A stretch of DNA of 64,000 bases from assembly GCA_903955385.1 (NCBI GenBank), contig CAJBNH010000002.1, forward strand, positions 1 through 64,000. The letters run 5' to 3'. Positions 18,901 through 26,362 of the stretch are shown one piece after another (within the stretch, counting starts at the first letter, position 1; each line of letters begins with the position of its first letter). The translations under genes and the position numbers were made by a program. The DNA is from an uncultured Myxococcales bacterium (lineage in GTDB: Bacteria > Myxococcota_A > UBA9042). The notes below the pieces were generated by a model. That model made no database searches and was not told the origin of the DNA. It worked only from the letters and a program-made list of their open reading frames with translations.

Positions 18901-20800
18901 TGTGGACAAGGACGGGTTCGGCTCGATCGAGAAGGCGTGTCTGTGCAAGCCGTTGGCACCCTTTACCGCCTTGGTCGGTGGCGATTGCGACGACGGCAAC
19001 GCCAAGGCCTATCCGAAGGCAACAGAGTCCTGCAACGACACGGACGACAACTGCAACGGCCAAGTCGATGAGGGCTGCGACGACGACAAGGACGGCTTCT
19101 GCGATGCGGGCATGGCAACGGCCGCTCCTTTGCCGGCGGTCTGCCCCAAGGGCGGCGGCGACTGCGACGACACCGCTGAGGCGGTCCATCCCGGGGCAAC
19201 CGAGCAGTGCAACAACGTCGATGATGACTGCAAGACCGGCATCGACGAGGGGTGTGATGACGACAAAGACGGCTTCTGCGACGCCCAGATGCAGGTCGCG
19301 ACCCCCGTTCCGACCGTCTGTCTCAAGGGAGGCGGTGACTGCAAGGACACCGTGGCAGGAGTCAATCCTGCCGCGGCCGACTTGCCTGATGCCAGCTTGG
19401 CGGACACCAATTGCGACGGCATCGACGGCACGATCGCGGCCGCAGTCTTTGTCGACGCCGCGGGAGGTGACGACGGTTGGCCGGGCACACCCGACCAGCC
19501 CAAGGCCACCATCCAGGCCGCCATCGCCGCCGCCGTTGCGGCAGGCAAGCATGTGTTCGTGTCCAAGGGCCAGTACGGCGGACCGGTGACGTTGGCCAAT
19601 GGCGTCTGGCTGGTCGGCGGCTACGACCGTGCGGCGAAGTGGGAGCGTGCGCCCAAGAACGTGACCCGGATCTTGTCCACCCAGGTGCAGAGCGGTCGAA
19701 TCGTCGGTGTCCTCGCGCCCAACCTCTCGCTGCCCACCGCGCTGATGTCGATGACGGTGCAGGCGGGCGCCAATGGGACCGCCGGCGGAAGCTCGTACGG
19801 CCTCTACGCGTCGAACGGAAACGGCCTGATGGTCGAGGACTGTGTGATCGAGGCGGGCGCCGGAGGTGGGGGCATCTCGGGCGCGGCGGGCGCCAAGGGC
19901 AGCAACGGCGGCAACGGAACGGCCGGTGCGGGCGGGACATCCAACGGCTCCGGTGGTGGTGCCGGCGGGTCTGGCGCCATCAGCGGCTGCGGCGCGTCGG
20001 GCGGGGCCGGTGGTGCAGGTGGGTACAACACTGGAGGCGGAGCCGCCGGCAGCCCGGGGAGCAACGGTGGCGGCGCGGGAGGCTCCGGTGCCGGCACTGG
20101 CAACGGCTGCGACCGCACGGGCGGAGGAGGCACCGGCGGCAGCGCCGCGGCGGCAACCACCCACGGTGGCAGCGGTTCGGGAGGCGGCACGGTCGTCGGC
20201 GGTTGGTGGATTCCCGGCGGCGGCGGCGATGGCCTGCAGGGACCAGCTGGTCGCGGCGGCGGTGGCGGTGGCGGCGGCGGCGGCGGCAGTTCCTGCGCGT
20301 CCTGCTTCGCTTGCAGCGTGTTCGGCAACTGCATCTGCAACGCCGACCGCGGCGGTGGCGGTGGCGGCGGCGGTGCGGGAGGTTGCGGCGGCGGTGCAGG
20401 TCTCGGTGGCGGTGGCGGCGGCGGGTCCTTTGCGATCTTCCTCGTCACAGCCTCGCCCTCCGTTGCTTCGACCAGCCTGAAGACTGCGGACGGCGGCGTC
20501 GGGGGAGCGGGCGGCGCATCGGGCGCAGGCGGCGCAGGCGGTCTCGGTGCGGGCGGAGGCGGAGGACCAGATGACGGCGGCGACGGCGGAGGTGGGGCCA
20601 ACGGCTCGGCGGGTGGCCCCGGAGGCGCGGGCGGCGGCGGCGGTGGTGGAGCCAGTTTCGGCATCTACAAGGCGGCGGGTTCGTCTCCCTCCGTCGGTGC
20701 GGGGATGGTCTACGTCATTGGCAAGGGGGGCGCAGGAGGCGCGGCAGGCACGGGCGCCAACTTCCCGGGCCAGATAGGTGCAGCCGGCAACAGCAACTAG
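15902..20800 (+). CDS. Giant MopE-repeat lipoprotein with beta-helix start and Gly-rich (PGRS-like) tail
   Basis: The 1632-residue product has lipobox LAAC (Cys20) and an acidic linker to about residue 100. A Cys-rich segment follows (about 100-280; includes FGCSCESASDCLVGYC). Then come 13 MopE-type units (CNG-x-DDDCDGQTDE) at about 66-residue spacing, each followed by a Ca-loop (D-x-D-x-DGFG), to about residue 1160. A short domain with VFVDAAGGDDGWPGTPDQP and ATIQAAIAAA looks like the start of a DUF1565/pectate-lyase-like beta-helix. The last 315 residues are over half Gly. MopE of Methylococcus binds copper, but the units here may bind calcium; this cannot be decided from sequence. I chose ATG 15902 because the frame upstream has no signal peptide. 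Confidence 0.88.
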   Translation: MAKCLGRLLPVIGLFVLAACGDDYTVADDPIQDGASEVLVDGEVADSDADSSAVEDPGAIGDGEFPETEIDDLAGDAQTADGGDATSGDGEDAADVPEACPEPGGFGCSCESASDCLVGYCVETEQGKQCSKACGECPADWKCVQVMAAGGDVSFICAPTHLGLCRPCNSHAECGAVGSVPGDNLCIPHDIEGGIDGSFCGTACELATDCPVGYSCTTVTLTGETPRGQCTPKAGQCACSPVSKAGQLQTECVRENGDGICKGVRSCGVAGLTACNAAIPSPEVCNGEDDDCDGQTDESDAQGCQVLTRDQDADGFGVTGDSKCLCEASAPYTAKLDGDCNDSAAAVFPSAVESCNAADDDCDGQTDEAGADGCEPRFQDLDGDGFGDPNLTDCLCPALAIKPWVDNGKDCDDSDASVRPTAQEACNGMDDNCDAQTDEANALKCVAYAKDGDSDGFGLQVDTLCLCAAALPHTATATGDCNDGNPLVFPNAGESCNGEDDDCDGAVDEKDAAGCMTYGKDLDGDGWGQQDDTRCQCASAGAYNTKKLGDCNDDDSLVSPGTAETCNGVDDDCDGQTDEVGAKGCTDYYHDADKDGFGEGSAECLCKVAGVHTALVAGDCDDGNVKAHPGAAEVCNDLDDNCDNGIDEGCDPDGDGFCAAEMAVTAPPPATCSKGGGDCDSGKASVNPGAVEACNGVDDQCNGQTDEQGAKGCAVYLRDDDKDGFGKTGDTRCLCAAALPYTVTADGDCNDLDDKVNPNALEACNGVDDQCDGQTDETGAKGCEARWQDVDGDGYGNPALSACVCVKVIGAGWVANGTDCKDTDSDVHPGQAETCNDKDDDCDGQTDEQDALKCKVFLRDVDGDGFGLAADKRCLCAPADGYSATQEGDCNDKDKTVNPAMTEACNNVDDDCDGTVDEPGAQDCKVRAWDGDKDGWGLQDKTQCLCVPTGFFTALKVNDCDDDQPFVNPGVAEECNGVDDDCDGVIDEPNALGCTDLYQDVDKDGFGSIEKACLCKPLAPFTALVGGDCDDGNAKAYPKATESCNDTDDNCNGQVDEGCDDDKDGFCDAGMATAAPLPAVCPKGGGDCDDTAEAVHPGATEQCNNVDDDCKTGIDEGCDDDKDGFCDAQMQVATPVPTVCLKGGGDCKDTVAGVNPAAADLPDASLADTNCDGIDGTIAAAVFVDAAGGDDGWPGTPDQPKATIQAAIAAAVAAGKHVFVSKGQYGGPVTLANGVWLVGGYDRAAKWERAPKNVTRILSTQVQSGRIVGVLAPNLSLPTALMSMTVQAGANGTAGGSSYGLYASNGNGLMVEDCVIEAGAGGGGISGAAGAKGSNGGNGTAGAGGTSNGSGGGAGGSGAISGCGASGGAGGAGGYNTGGGAAGSPGSNGGGAGGSGAGTGNGCDRTGGGGTGGSAAAATTHGGSGSGGGTVVGGWWIPGGGGDGLQGPAGRGGGGGGGGGGGSSCASCFACSVFGNCICNADRGGGGGGGGAGGCGGGAGLGGGGGGGSFAIFLVTASPSVASTSLKTADGGVGGAGGASGAGGAGGLGAGGGGGPDDGGDGGGGANGSAGGPGGAGGGGGGGASFGIYKAAGSSPSVGAGMVYVIGKGGAGGAAGTGANFPGQIGAAGNSN
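16748..19390 (+). repeat. 13 tandem MopE/Ca-loop repeats inside the 15902-20800 gene
   Basis: The unit is about 200 bases. Each copy encodes CN-x2-DD-x-C-(D/N/K), then a DE or IDE, then D-x-D-x-DG and two further Cys. Three of the 13 copies (about 17810, 19030 and 19210) have a variant loop, DEGCDxDxDGFC, and lie next to CSKGGGDC-type spacers. Confidence 0.85.
19852..20797 (+). repeat. Gly-rich low-complexity coding region
   Basis: About 315 codons dominated by GGC/GGT/GGA with Ala, Ser and Asn, resembling mycobacterial PE_PGRS tails. Two Cys-rich islands (near 20290-20350) and two ordinary strand-like segments (SFAIFLVTASPSVAS and ASFGIYKAAGSSPSVG) interrupt it, which suggests a Gly-rich beta-helix or polyglycine-type fold, not pure disorder. 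Confidence 0.8.
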
Positions 20801-20833
20801 CCACGCCACGCGCGGCCTGTTTCTGGGTCCAGG

Positions 20834-21301
20834 CTATGCAGCAGAGGCGGTCGCCACTTCGGTCGTGGACGCTCCGACACGAGCGACGCGTTCCTGTCCG
20901 CCAGCGAGTTTCGACGCCTTGACGACCCGAACCCAAGCGGCGGCGACCGCCTCTTCCGGCAACCGGTTCAGGCCCAGCGCCTCCGCGTGGCGGTCCAGAG
21001 TCTCGAGCACCCGGTCGCCGTACGCGGCCAGCTTGGCGGGACCGATGCCGCGAATGCTCAGCAGCGCAGCCGAGTTGCAGGGCCTCAGGCGGGCGACTTC
21101 CCGCAGCGCAGCATTGGTCAGCACGGTGAAGAGCGGCACCCGAAAGCCCAAGGCGGCCGTCCGTTCGGCCGCAAGCTCGCGGCGGGTCGCGCGAAGAAAG
21201 TCGTAGAGGGCGACTTCGGCGGGGGCCAGCGGCGCGGGCGTCGCAGCATCCTCGGCAACAGCATCGGCAGGGCAAATGGGGAGAGCGGGAATCGTTGGCA
21301 T
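20834..21301 (-). CDS. Stand-alone HRDC-domain protein
   Basis: The 155-residue product consists of a 25-residue leader, an HRDC domain (about 30-105: LYDFLRATRRELA, PLFTVLTNAALREVAR, LLSIRGIGPAKLAAYG) and a short Ala-rich tail. HRDC is the accessory nucleic-acid-binding domain of RecQ helicases and RNase D; here there is no helicase or nuclease domain. I infer a DNA-binding or regulatory protein. ATG 21301 is favoured by TGAGGA five bases upstream; an ATG at 21313 is possible. It follows the cytochrome b561 gene on the same strand after 197 bases holding a strong inverted repeat, so it may be a separate transcript. Confidence 0.82.
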   Translation of the reverse strand: MPTIPALPICPADAVAEDAATPAPLAPAEVALYDFLRATRRELAAERTAALGFRVPLFTVLTNAALREVARLRPCNSAALLSIRGIGPAKLAAYGDRVLETLDRHAEALGLNRLPEEAVAAAWVRVVKASKLAGGQERVARVGASTTEVATASAA

Positions 21302-21436
21302 GACAGTCCTCATCCAGGGCGGGTCGCCCGGTGGACTGCCATCGATTCAAGGAGCGTGCCAGACACGTTGACTGTCGCAACTACATGAAAGAACGGATAT
21401 CGTTGTCGTCCCGCAGTTTCCCGGACGCGACGTTCC

Positions 21437-21474
21437 TCGGTCTCGAGACCGAAGGGAGACCGTCTCGAGACCGA
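21437..21474. other. Perfect 13-bp inverted repeat built from two GTCTCGAGAC palindromes
   Basis: The arm TCGGTCTCGAGAC (21437-21449) is repeated inverted at 21462-21474 with a 12-base loop. Each arm contains the palindrome GTCTCGAGAC; the left one extends to a 16-bp perfect palindrome (21437-21452). The two palindrome centres are 22 bases apart, two helical turns. It lies 25 bases past the cytochrome b561 stop and about 136 bases before the HRDC start. No T-run follows on either strand, so a plain rho-independent terminator is less likely than an operator or an RNA-stabilising hairpin. Confidence 0.65.
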
Positions 21475-21498
21475 CTCCCGACGCACGGGAACTTCCGA

Positions 21499-22251
21499 TC
21501 AGTCGTCGTCGTCACCACCGTCTTCGTGCTTCTCTCCCGCCTCTGAGCCACCCTTGCCCTCGGCCCCACCCTCGCCGGGTTCACCGAGATGCAGAACGCC
21601 GAGGCCGGGCAGTGCGACCTCGCTTTTGGCAGCGTCGTAACCCGTGAACAGCGCGCCGCCCCATAGGCCGACCAGCACCAGAAACAGCACGGCGACCGAC
21701 GGGTGCGCCGACGGGATCGCCTGTTCGGCGTCCGCCACGCGCTGGCCGTGGACCATGCTGAGGGCAATCGCCTCCTTGTGCCGCACGGTATGCCACACGA
21801 TGCCCGCCAAGTGCGCGACGACACTCAGGACCATCACAAGGACGAACCCCTCGTGCACGTCCTTCGCAGCCTCATTTCCCTGGCCCATCGCAATGCCTGT
21901 GGCGGCAAGGCCCAGAACGGCGACGAACATGGCGGCAATGGCCCACGTGGACCCGGGGTTGTGTCCGGCGTAGCGTTTGCCCCCTCCCGCAAAGGCGCCC
22001 TTCAGGTAGTCGACCAGGCCCTTGGGCGACCAGGCGAAGTCGCCGAACCGGGCGTGCTTGGACCCGACGAAGCCCCAGACGACGCGCAGGGCGACCAGAA
22101 ACGCCGCGGTCAGGCCCAGCAGCATGTGCAGGCGAAAATTCGGGCTGTCGTCGTCGAGCAGCTGCGCGATGGCAAACGCCCCGACGAAAGCAACGGCCAG
22201 CAGCCAATGAAACAGGCGGGTGGGGATGTCCCAGACGAGAATTCGGGGCAT
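21499..22251 (-). CDS. Cytochrome b561-type membrane electron carrier
   Basis: The 250-residue product begins MPRILVWDIPTRLFHW, the typical start of di-haem b-type cytochromes of the Ni/Fe-hydrogenase/b561 class, which pass electrons between quinol and a partner. Four membrane segments lie at about 12-32, 40-62, 102-122 and 134-156, with a fifth near 185-205. Candidate haem ligands are His15, His42, His133 and His147; the last pair shows the H-x13-H spacing. The C-terminus is a Gly/Glu/Asp tail ending in four Asp. ATG 22251 has GAGG upstream. It is the last electron-transfer gene of the block 30317-21499. Confidence 0.9.
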   Translation of the reverse strand: MPRILVWDIPTRLFHWLLAVAFVGAFAIAQLLDDDSPNFRLHMLLGLTAAFLVALRVVWGFVGSKHARFGDFAWSPKGLVDYLKGAFAGGGKRYAGHNPGSTWAIAAMFVAVLGLAATGIAMGQGNEAAKDVHEGFVLVMVLSVVAHLAGIVWHTVRHKEAIALSMVHGQRVADAEQAIPSAHPSVAVLFLVLVGLWGGALFTGYDAAKSEVALPGLGVLHLGEPGEGGAEGKGGSEAGEKHEDGGDDDD

Positions 22252-22353
22252 GACAAACCTCATGGTTGTAGGGGAGAAGGGGACGTTGGAGGAACAGGGG
22301 CGGTGGCGCAAATTCGGTGTGGAGTTGGGAGGTCGGCCCAGCGGAGGTGCCGG

Positions 22354-24558
22354 TCAGGCCGTCATGGGTCGTCCAAAGTGCGTCCGCGTCCGCACGCCGG
22401 CACCCTGCAACAGTTTGGTGGGCAGTGTGCCGCCGATCGACACCAGCACGTCGTCGATCTCGACCACTTCGCCGTTCGTCAGGCGCACCCTCGTCGCCTC
22501 GATCGCTGTCGCACCGGTTTCGAGGTGCAGCACGACCTTGGCTTGGGCGACGGCATCTTCAAGCCGGGTGCGGTTGGCGGCCTTGGCGCGGTCGAAGTCC
22601 TTGCGTCGATGAACGAGGTGCACCGCGGCACCAGCCTGGCCCAGTGAAACGGCAGCCTCGATGGCAGAGTCTCCACCGCCGAACACCATCACGCTGTGGC
22701 CAGAAAACGGCTCTGGCTCCAACAGGTTGTAGATCACGTGGGGCAATTCCTCGCCCGTGACGCCCAGCCGCTGCGGCGAGCCCCGCCGACCCACCGCCAG
22801 CAGCACGCGCCGGGCGCGCAGCCGGGTTGCGCCGGCCACGACGACGAAGCCGCCGTCTGGGTGCGGCTCAAGGGCGTCGGTCTTCATGCCATAGCGCAGG
22901 TCCAGCTCGACCCGGGCAAGCACGTCCTCCCAGACCGCAATCAAGTCCTCTTTCAAGACGTTGTACAGTGCGAGCTTGCCGTAGCCAGGCAGGTGCACGG
23001 GCTCAGTCATGACGATCTTGGCGCGCGGATAGTGGCGAACGGCGCCGCCAGCCTCGGGCTCCTGCTCCAGCGTCACGGCACGCAGCCCCTTCTCCTTCGC
23101 GGCGAGACTTGCCGCCAGGCCCGCTGGTCCCGCTCCGACGATGCACAGGTCCCACTCGTCCTCAGCGGCGCGGCGGTGGTCCTTGGCATGACGCGCGGCG
23201 ATGTGGTCCACCGCTTGCACGGCTTGGCGCACAGCGTTGCGGATCAGGCCCATGCCGGTCAGCTCGCCGACCATGTAGACGCCGGAGACGGAACTCTCGA
23301 ATTGCTCAGAGACGTCGGGGATGTCGACCCCGCGCCGCAGGCTTCCGAACACGAGAGTGATCGCCTCGACCGGGCAGTTCGCCGCGCAGGCGCCGTGACC
23401 CACGCAGTGCGACGGTCCCTCCAGCCGACTTCGGCCGTCGATCAGCGCCAGGATGTCGCCCTCTGGACAGGCCGCGACACAAGCCGCGCTGCCCATGCAG
23501 CGGCTGGGGTCGATGTAGGGGTGAAGGGTCGGCGGCGGTTCGGGCGGGGCGCCATCCGTGACGTGTACTCGGGCAGTGCCTCGTCGGCGCCGACGGCGAT
23601 ACGCCACCTCCGCGCCCCCGAGAACCACCAGCATCGCTGCAACGAGTCCCACTGAGACCCACCCGCCACCGGGCATCGGCCAGCCATAGCCATGCTGGAC
23701 CGCGCTCCAGACGTGTCGCCCGGCGGCCCAGGCCATCACCAGCGCGGCGGTCAGGTGCACCCAACGCCAGGAACGCAGCAAGCGGGCGGCGCGTCCGGCG
23801 ACCAAGCGCGCGTGGCCAGCCCGAACGGCCTCTTGAGCCTGCTCAGCCGCCCAGTCGTGGGTCTCGGCGTCCAGCACCCCGCCGTGCACGCGCAGCAACC
23901 GCCGCAGCTGAAATCGTCGCAACAGTCCCGCCAAGGGTGAGATGAGCAGGCGCGCGGCGGCCGTCAGCGCGTTCTTGCCGGACGCAGGACGGTCCAAACC
24001 CGCCAATCGGGAGACGCTGGCCAGTAGCGGATGTTCGGGCCCGAGACGTTCGGCCATTCGCGCCAGCGCCTGTTCTGCGCGTCCGTGCAGACCCGTCGGG
24101 TCCTCCTCGCCGGAAGCGGTGTGCGGCACCAGCATGTACAGGTAGCGCCCGACGACGCCGGTGGTCACCAATACGATGACGGCCCAGGCGGACAAGCTCG
24201 CGGCCTCGCTGGTCATCTGGAAGTTGGCGTGCAGAAACAGCAATGCGCCGCCGACCAGCCCCAAAAACACATGCGCGGTCATCCAGGACCGCAGCGTCCC
24301 CAGCCGGTGCGTCGAACGAAACCGTCGCCGCAGCAGGTACAGCAGATTGCCCACGAAGAGCACGACCGCGACGCTGCCGATCCAGCGGCCGATCGGCCCC
24401 GCTGAGCGCAGATCGTCGTAGCGGGGGTGGTCCAGCTGCACGTTCGACGGCAACAGGTAAAAGTCTCGCCCGTTCAGAAACAAGGCGATGACCGCAGCGA
24501 GTCCCACGACCAGCAGCACGCCTTCGACCACCCAGCGGTGACGCTTCGACCCAGCCAT
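22354..24558 (-). CDS. Membrane fusion: two-haem b module, two-cluster ferredoxin, FAD/NAD(P) oxidoreductase
   Basis: This 734-residue protein should move electrons between NAD(P)H and the membrane or periplasm. Residues 10-145 and 265-320 hold about six membrane helices. His96/His110 in one helix and His268/His282 in another both have the H-x13-H spacing of cytochrome b and ferric reductases, so two b haems are likely. Residues 350-400 form a ferredoxin-like domain with Cys354/360/364 and Cys385/391/395; the usual second Cys of each cluster is Ser357 and His388. From about 435 comes a thioredoxin-reductase-like flavoprotein: VGAGPAGLAASLA for FAD and GGGDSAIEAA for NAD(P), with no CxxC redox pair. 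ATG 24558 follows GAGG. The gene starts 40 bases after the barrel gene. Confidence 0.88.
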   Translation of the reverse strand: MAGSKRHRWVVEGVLLVVGLAAVIALFLNGRDFYLLPSNVQLDHPRYDDLRSAGPIGRWIGSVAVVLFVGNLLYLLRRRFRSTHRLGTLRSWMTAHVFLGLVGGALLFLHANFQMTSEAASLSAWAVIVLVTTGVVGRYLYMLVPHTASGEEDPTGLHGRAEQALARMAERLGPEHPLLASVSRLAGLDRPASGKNALTAAARLLISPLAGLLRRFQLRRLLRVHGGVLDAETHDWAAEQAQEAVRAGHARLVAGRAARLLRSWRWVHLTAALVMAWAAGRHVWSAVQHGYGWPMPGGGWVSVGLVAAMLVVLGGAEVAYRRRRRRGTARVHVTDGAPPEPPPTLHPYIDPSRCMGSAACVAACPEGDILALIDGRSRLEGPSHCVGHGACAANCPVEAITLVFGSLRRGVDIPDVSEQFESSVSGVYMVGELTGMGLIRNAVRQAVQAVDHIAARHAKDHRRAAEDEWDLCIVGAGPAGLAASLAAKEKGLRAVTLEQEPEAGGAVRHYPRAKIVMTEPVHLPGYGKLALYNVLKEDLIAVWEDVLARVELDLRYGMKTDALEPHPDGGFVVVAGATRLRARRVLLAVGRRGSPQRLGVTGEELPHVIYNLLEPEPFSGHSVMVFGGGDSAIEAAVSLGQAGAAVHLVHRRKDFDRAKAANRTRLEDAVAQAKVVLHLETGATAIEATRVRLTNGEVVEIDDVLVSIGGTLPTKLLQGAGVRTRTHFGRPMTA

Positions 24559-24598
24559 GAAGCCTCGTCCCCTTGCCACGTCCCAGATACGCCGTTGA

Positions 24599-26362
24599 CT
24601 ACAGCCGTCGGGAGACCAGCACCATACAGTCGAAATAGGCACTTGCGTTGGGACCGTCGACGGCCAGTGCCTGCTCGCCGCCCAGATCGGCGGCGATCAG
24701 CCAGTTGTCGATGCGCCAATCGGCCCCAACGTGCACGCCCAGCGGCACAGCGGCGACCTCCACCGGGCCGACGGTTTCCAGCGACGTGCGCGCTCGCGCG
24801 TGCCACCCCTGTGACTCCGTGCGTTGCCAGCGGCCGCCCGCGGAGAGTCCGAGCGCCTGCTGACTCCCCGACGCCCGCAGAAACGTTCCCGCGTTCCAAG
24901 TCCAGCGACCCAGCGGATCCACGCTGCCCGAAGTGCCGAGTCCCAAGCCGCCCTGCCAGCCCTCGTAGGCATCCCCTGAAGACGTCCGGGAGACCCAGGC
25001 TTCCGGTTGCCACGTCACGCCAAGCCACGGTGGCAGGTCCATCTGCGTCCACAATGCCTGATGATCGCTGACGGTCCAGCCTTGGTAGGGCAAACGAGCC
25101 GCCCACTGCCGGGTCAGGTCGTCCGATTGATAGACGTACCGCAGGCGCCCGCGCCATCGAGCCGTAGGCGTCGCCAAGTCCACCAGCGCACGCCCGAGAT
25201 GTACGCCTTGCGGGCTGCCCGAGGCCGCGAACGGCGTGCCGGTCAGGTCCGAAGGCGCCAGCACCAGACTCAAGTCCGCGTATCCCGTGCCCCAGCGCGG
25301 GTGTTCGATCCAACCGCCGGCGCCCAGCGTTTGCCGGTCCAGGCCGCCCTGCCAGGTCTCTGCACCATAGCCGGCGGCCCACCACGCCTGCGCATCGCCC
25401 GCCGTGCCTGACCAGGTCAACCGCGCCCCCAGCCGACCGGACTCGACATCCGGAGCAAAACCAAGCGGATCTGGCGTCAGGCCACCGTAGCCTTCCAGCT
25501 CGGCCCCCTCCCATACCGCGACGCGTACGGCGGCACCGTCGACTGCTTGCAGCAAGGCACCGTCGCCGACCAGCGTTCGCCCCAGCGACCCGCCCCAGCG
25601 TCGGTCCCGGCCGGTCGCGATGCGCCCTTCCAGCAACCGCACCCGCAAGGAACGCTCCGCAGCAGACCGCGGAACCCCGCCCAGCGTATCGAGATCCAGC
25701 CCAAGGTCGTGACGGTATGCGACCGGACTCCCGCCCAGCGACGGCAGCGTCAGGTGGCTCGTCAGTCGCGCGGTGGCCCACGTCTGGCCGCCCGGCTGCC
25801 CGACCATCAACGCGACCAGCGTCAGGTCGCCCTGCGGCCGCAGCTCGCGCACCGAGGGGGCTCCGGCGCTTCGCTTGGAGGGCACGATCTGTGGCTGACC
25901 GGCCGCCAGAGAAGTCCAGGTCTGTTCGTCTTGCACGGAGCCCTCGGCCGAAGCCGGAGCGACCTTCCAAACCCGCGCCGGGTCGCCGACTGCGGGCGTC
26001 TGGACTGGCTCCACGGCACCGACGGTTTCCCCCACGTCCGGTGTCGGTCCGGGCTTGGCGACGGCCCGTGCACGGTCGCCCGCAACGTCGCTCACTTCAA
26101 GCTCGAAGACGAGCGGCGGCACTTTCGGACCCTTGCCCGGCCGCTGGACCTTCGCCGCGCGCTCTATCCGAAGCACCTGACCTTTCTGAAAGTGCTCGCC
26201 GGGGGCCAGCCGCAGGAACACGTCGCTTCCTTGGCTGTGCGGTGCCACGGCAGTCACGGTCGCCGCTGCCGCCGTCGCCGCCACAAACCACGCGCACACT
26301 GCGGCGATGGCACCGCTATGGCGCGCATGGTGGACCAGCGGACGTCGCAGGGTCTCAGTCAT
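24599..26362 (-). CDS. Predicted outer-membrane barrel protein coupled to the cytochromes
   Basis: The 587-residue product has a signal peptide (to about residue 34, ATAAAATV), a small N-terminal domain (35-105, LAPGEHFQKGQVLRIER, like an SH3-type fold), a linker, and from about 175 a long Gly/Trp/Tyr-rich alternating sequence that reads as about 18-22 strands (for example GYADLSLVLAPS, WRGRLRYVYQS, GVHVGADWRIDN). I infer a porin-like barrel. ATG 26362 lies inside the end of the 13-haem lipoprotein gene (8-base overlap), so the two are translationally coupled. The pairing recalls porin-cytochrome conduits (MtrAB or Pcc type), but no sequence family match is recognised. The C-terminal residue is Leu, not the usual Phe. 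Confidence 0.75.
   Translation of the reverse strand: MTETLRRPLVHHARHSGAIAAVCAWFVAATAAAATVTAVAPHSQGSDVFLRLAPGEHFQKGQVLRIERAAKVQRPGKGPKVPPLVFELEVSDVAGDRARAVAKPGPTPDVGETVGAVEPVQTPAVGDPARVWKVAPASAEGSVQDEQTWTSLAAGQPQIVPSKRSAGAPSVRELRPQGDLTLVALMVGQPGGQTWATARLTSHLTLPSLGGSPVAYRHDLGLDLDTLGGVPRSAAERSLRVRLLEGRIATGRDRRWGGSLGRTLVGDGALLQAVDGAAVRVAVWEGAELEGYGGLTPDPLGFAPDVESGRLGARLTWSGTAGDAQAWWAAGYGAETWQGGLDRQTLGAGGWIEHPRWGTGYADLSLVLAPSDLTGTPFAASGSPQGVHLGRALVDLATPTARWRGRLRYVYQSDDLTRQWAARLPYQGWTVSDHQALWTQMDLPPWLGVTWQPEAWVSRTSSGDAYEGWQGGLGLGTSGSVDPLGRWTWNAGTFLRASGSQQALGLSAGGRWQRTESQGWHARARTSLETVGPVEVAAVPLGVHVGADWRIDNWLIAADLGGEQALAVDGPNASAYFDCMVLVSRRL

Noticed and set aside
18302-20809. Open 835-codon frame on the minus strand
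   Set aside because: It is antisense to the MopE-repeat gene, lacks a ribosome site and signal, and its composition mirrors the repeats of the real gene.
20801-20833. Terminator between the MopE-repeat gene and the HRDC gene (GCCTG...CAGGC)
   Set aside because: The stem is only five base pairs with a ten-base loop and no T-run, so I could not support it.
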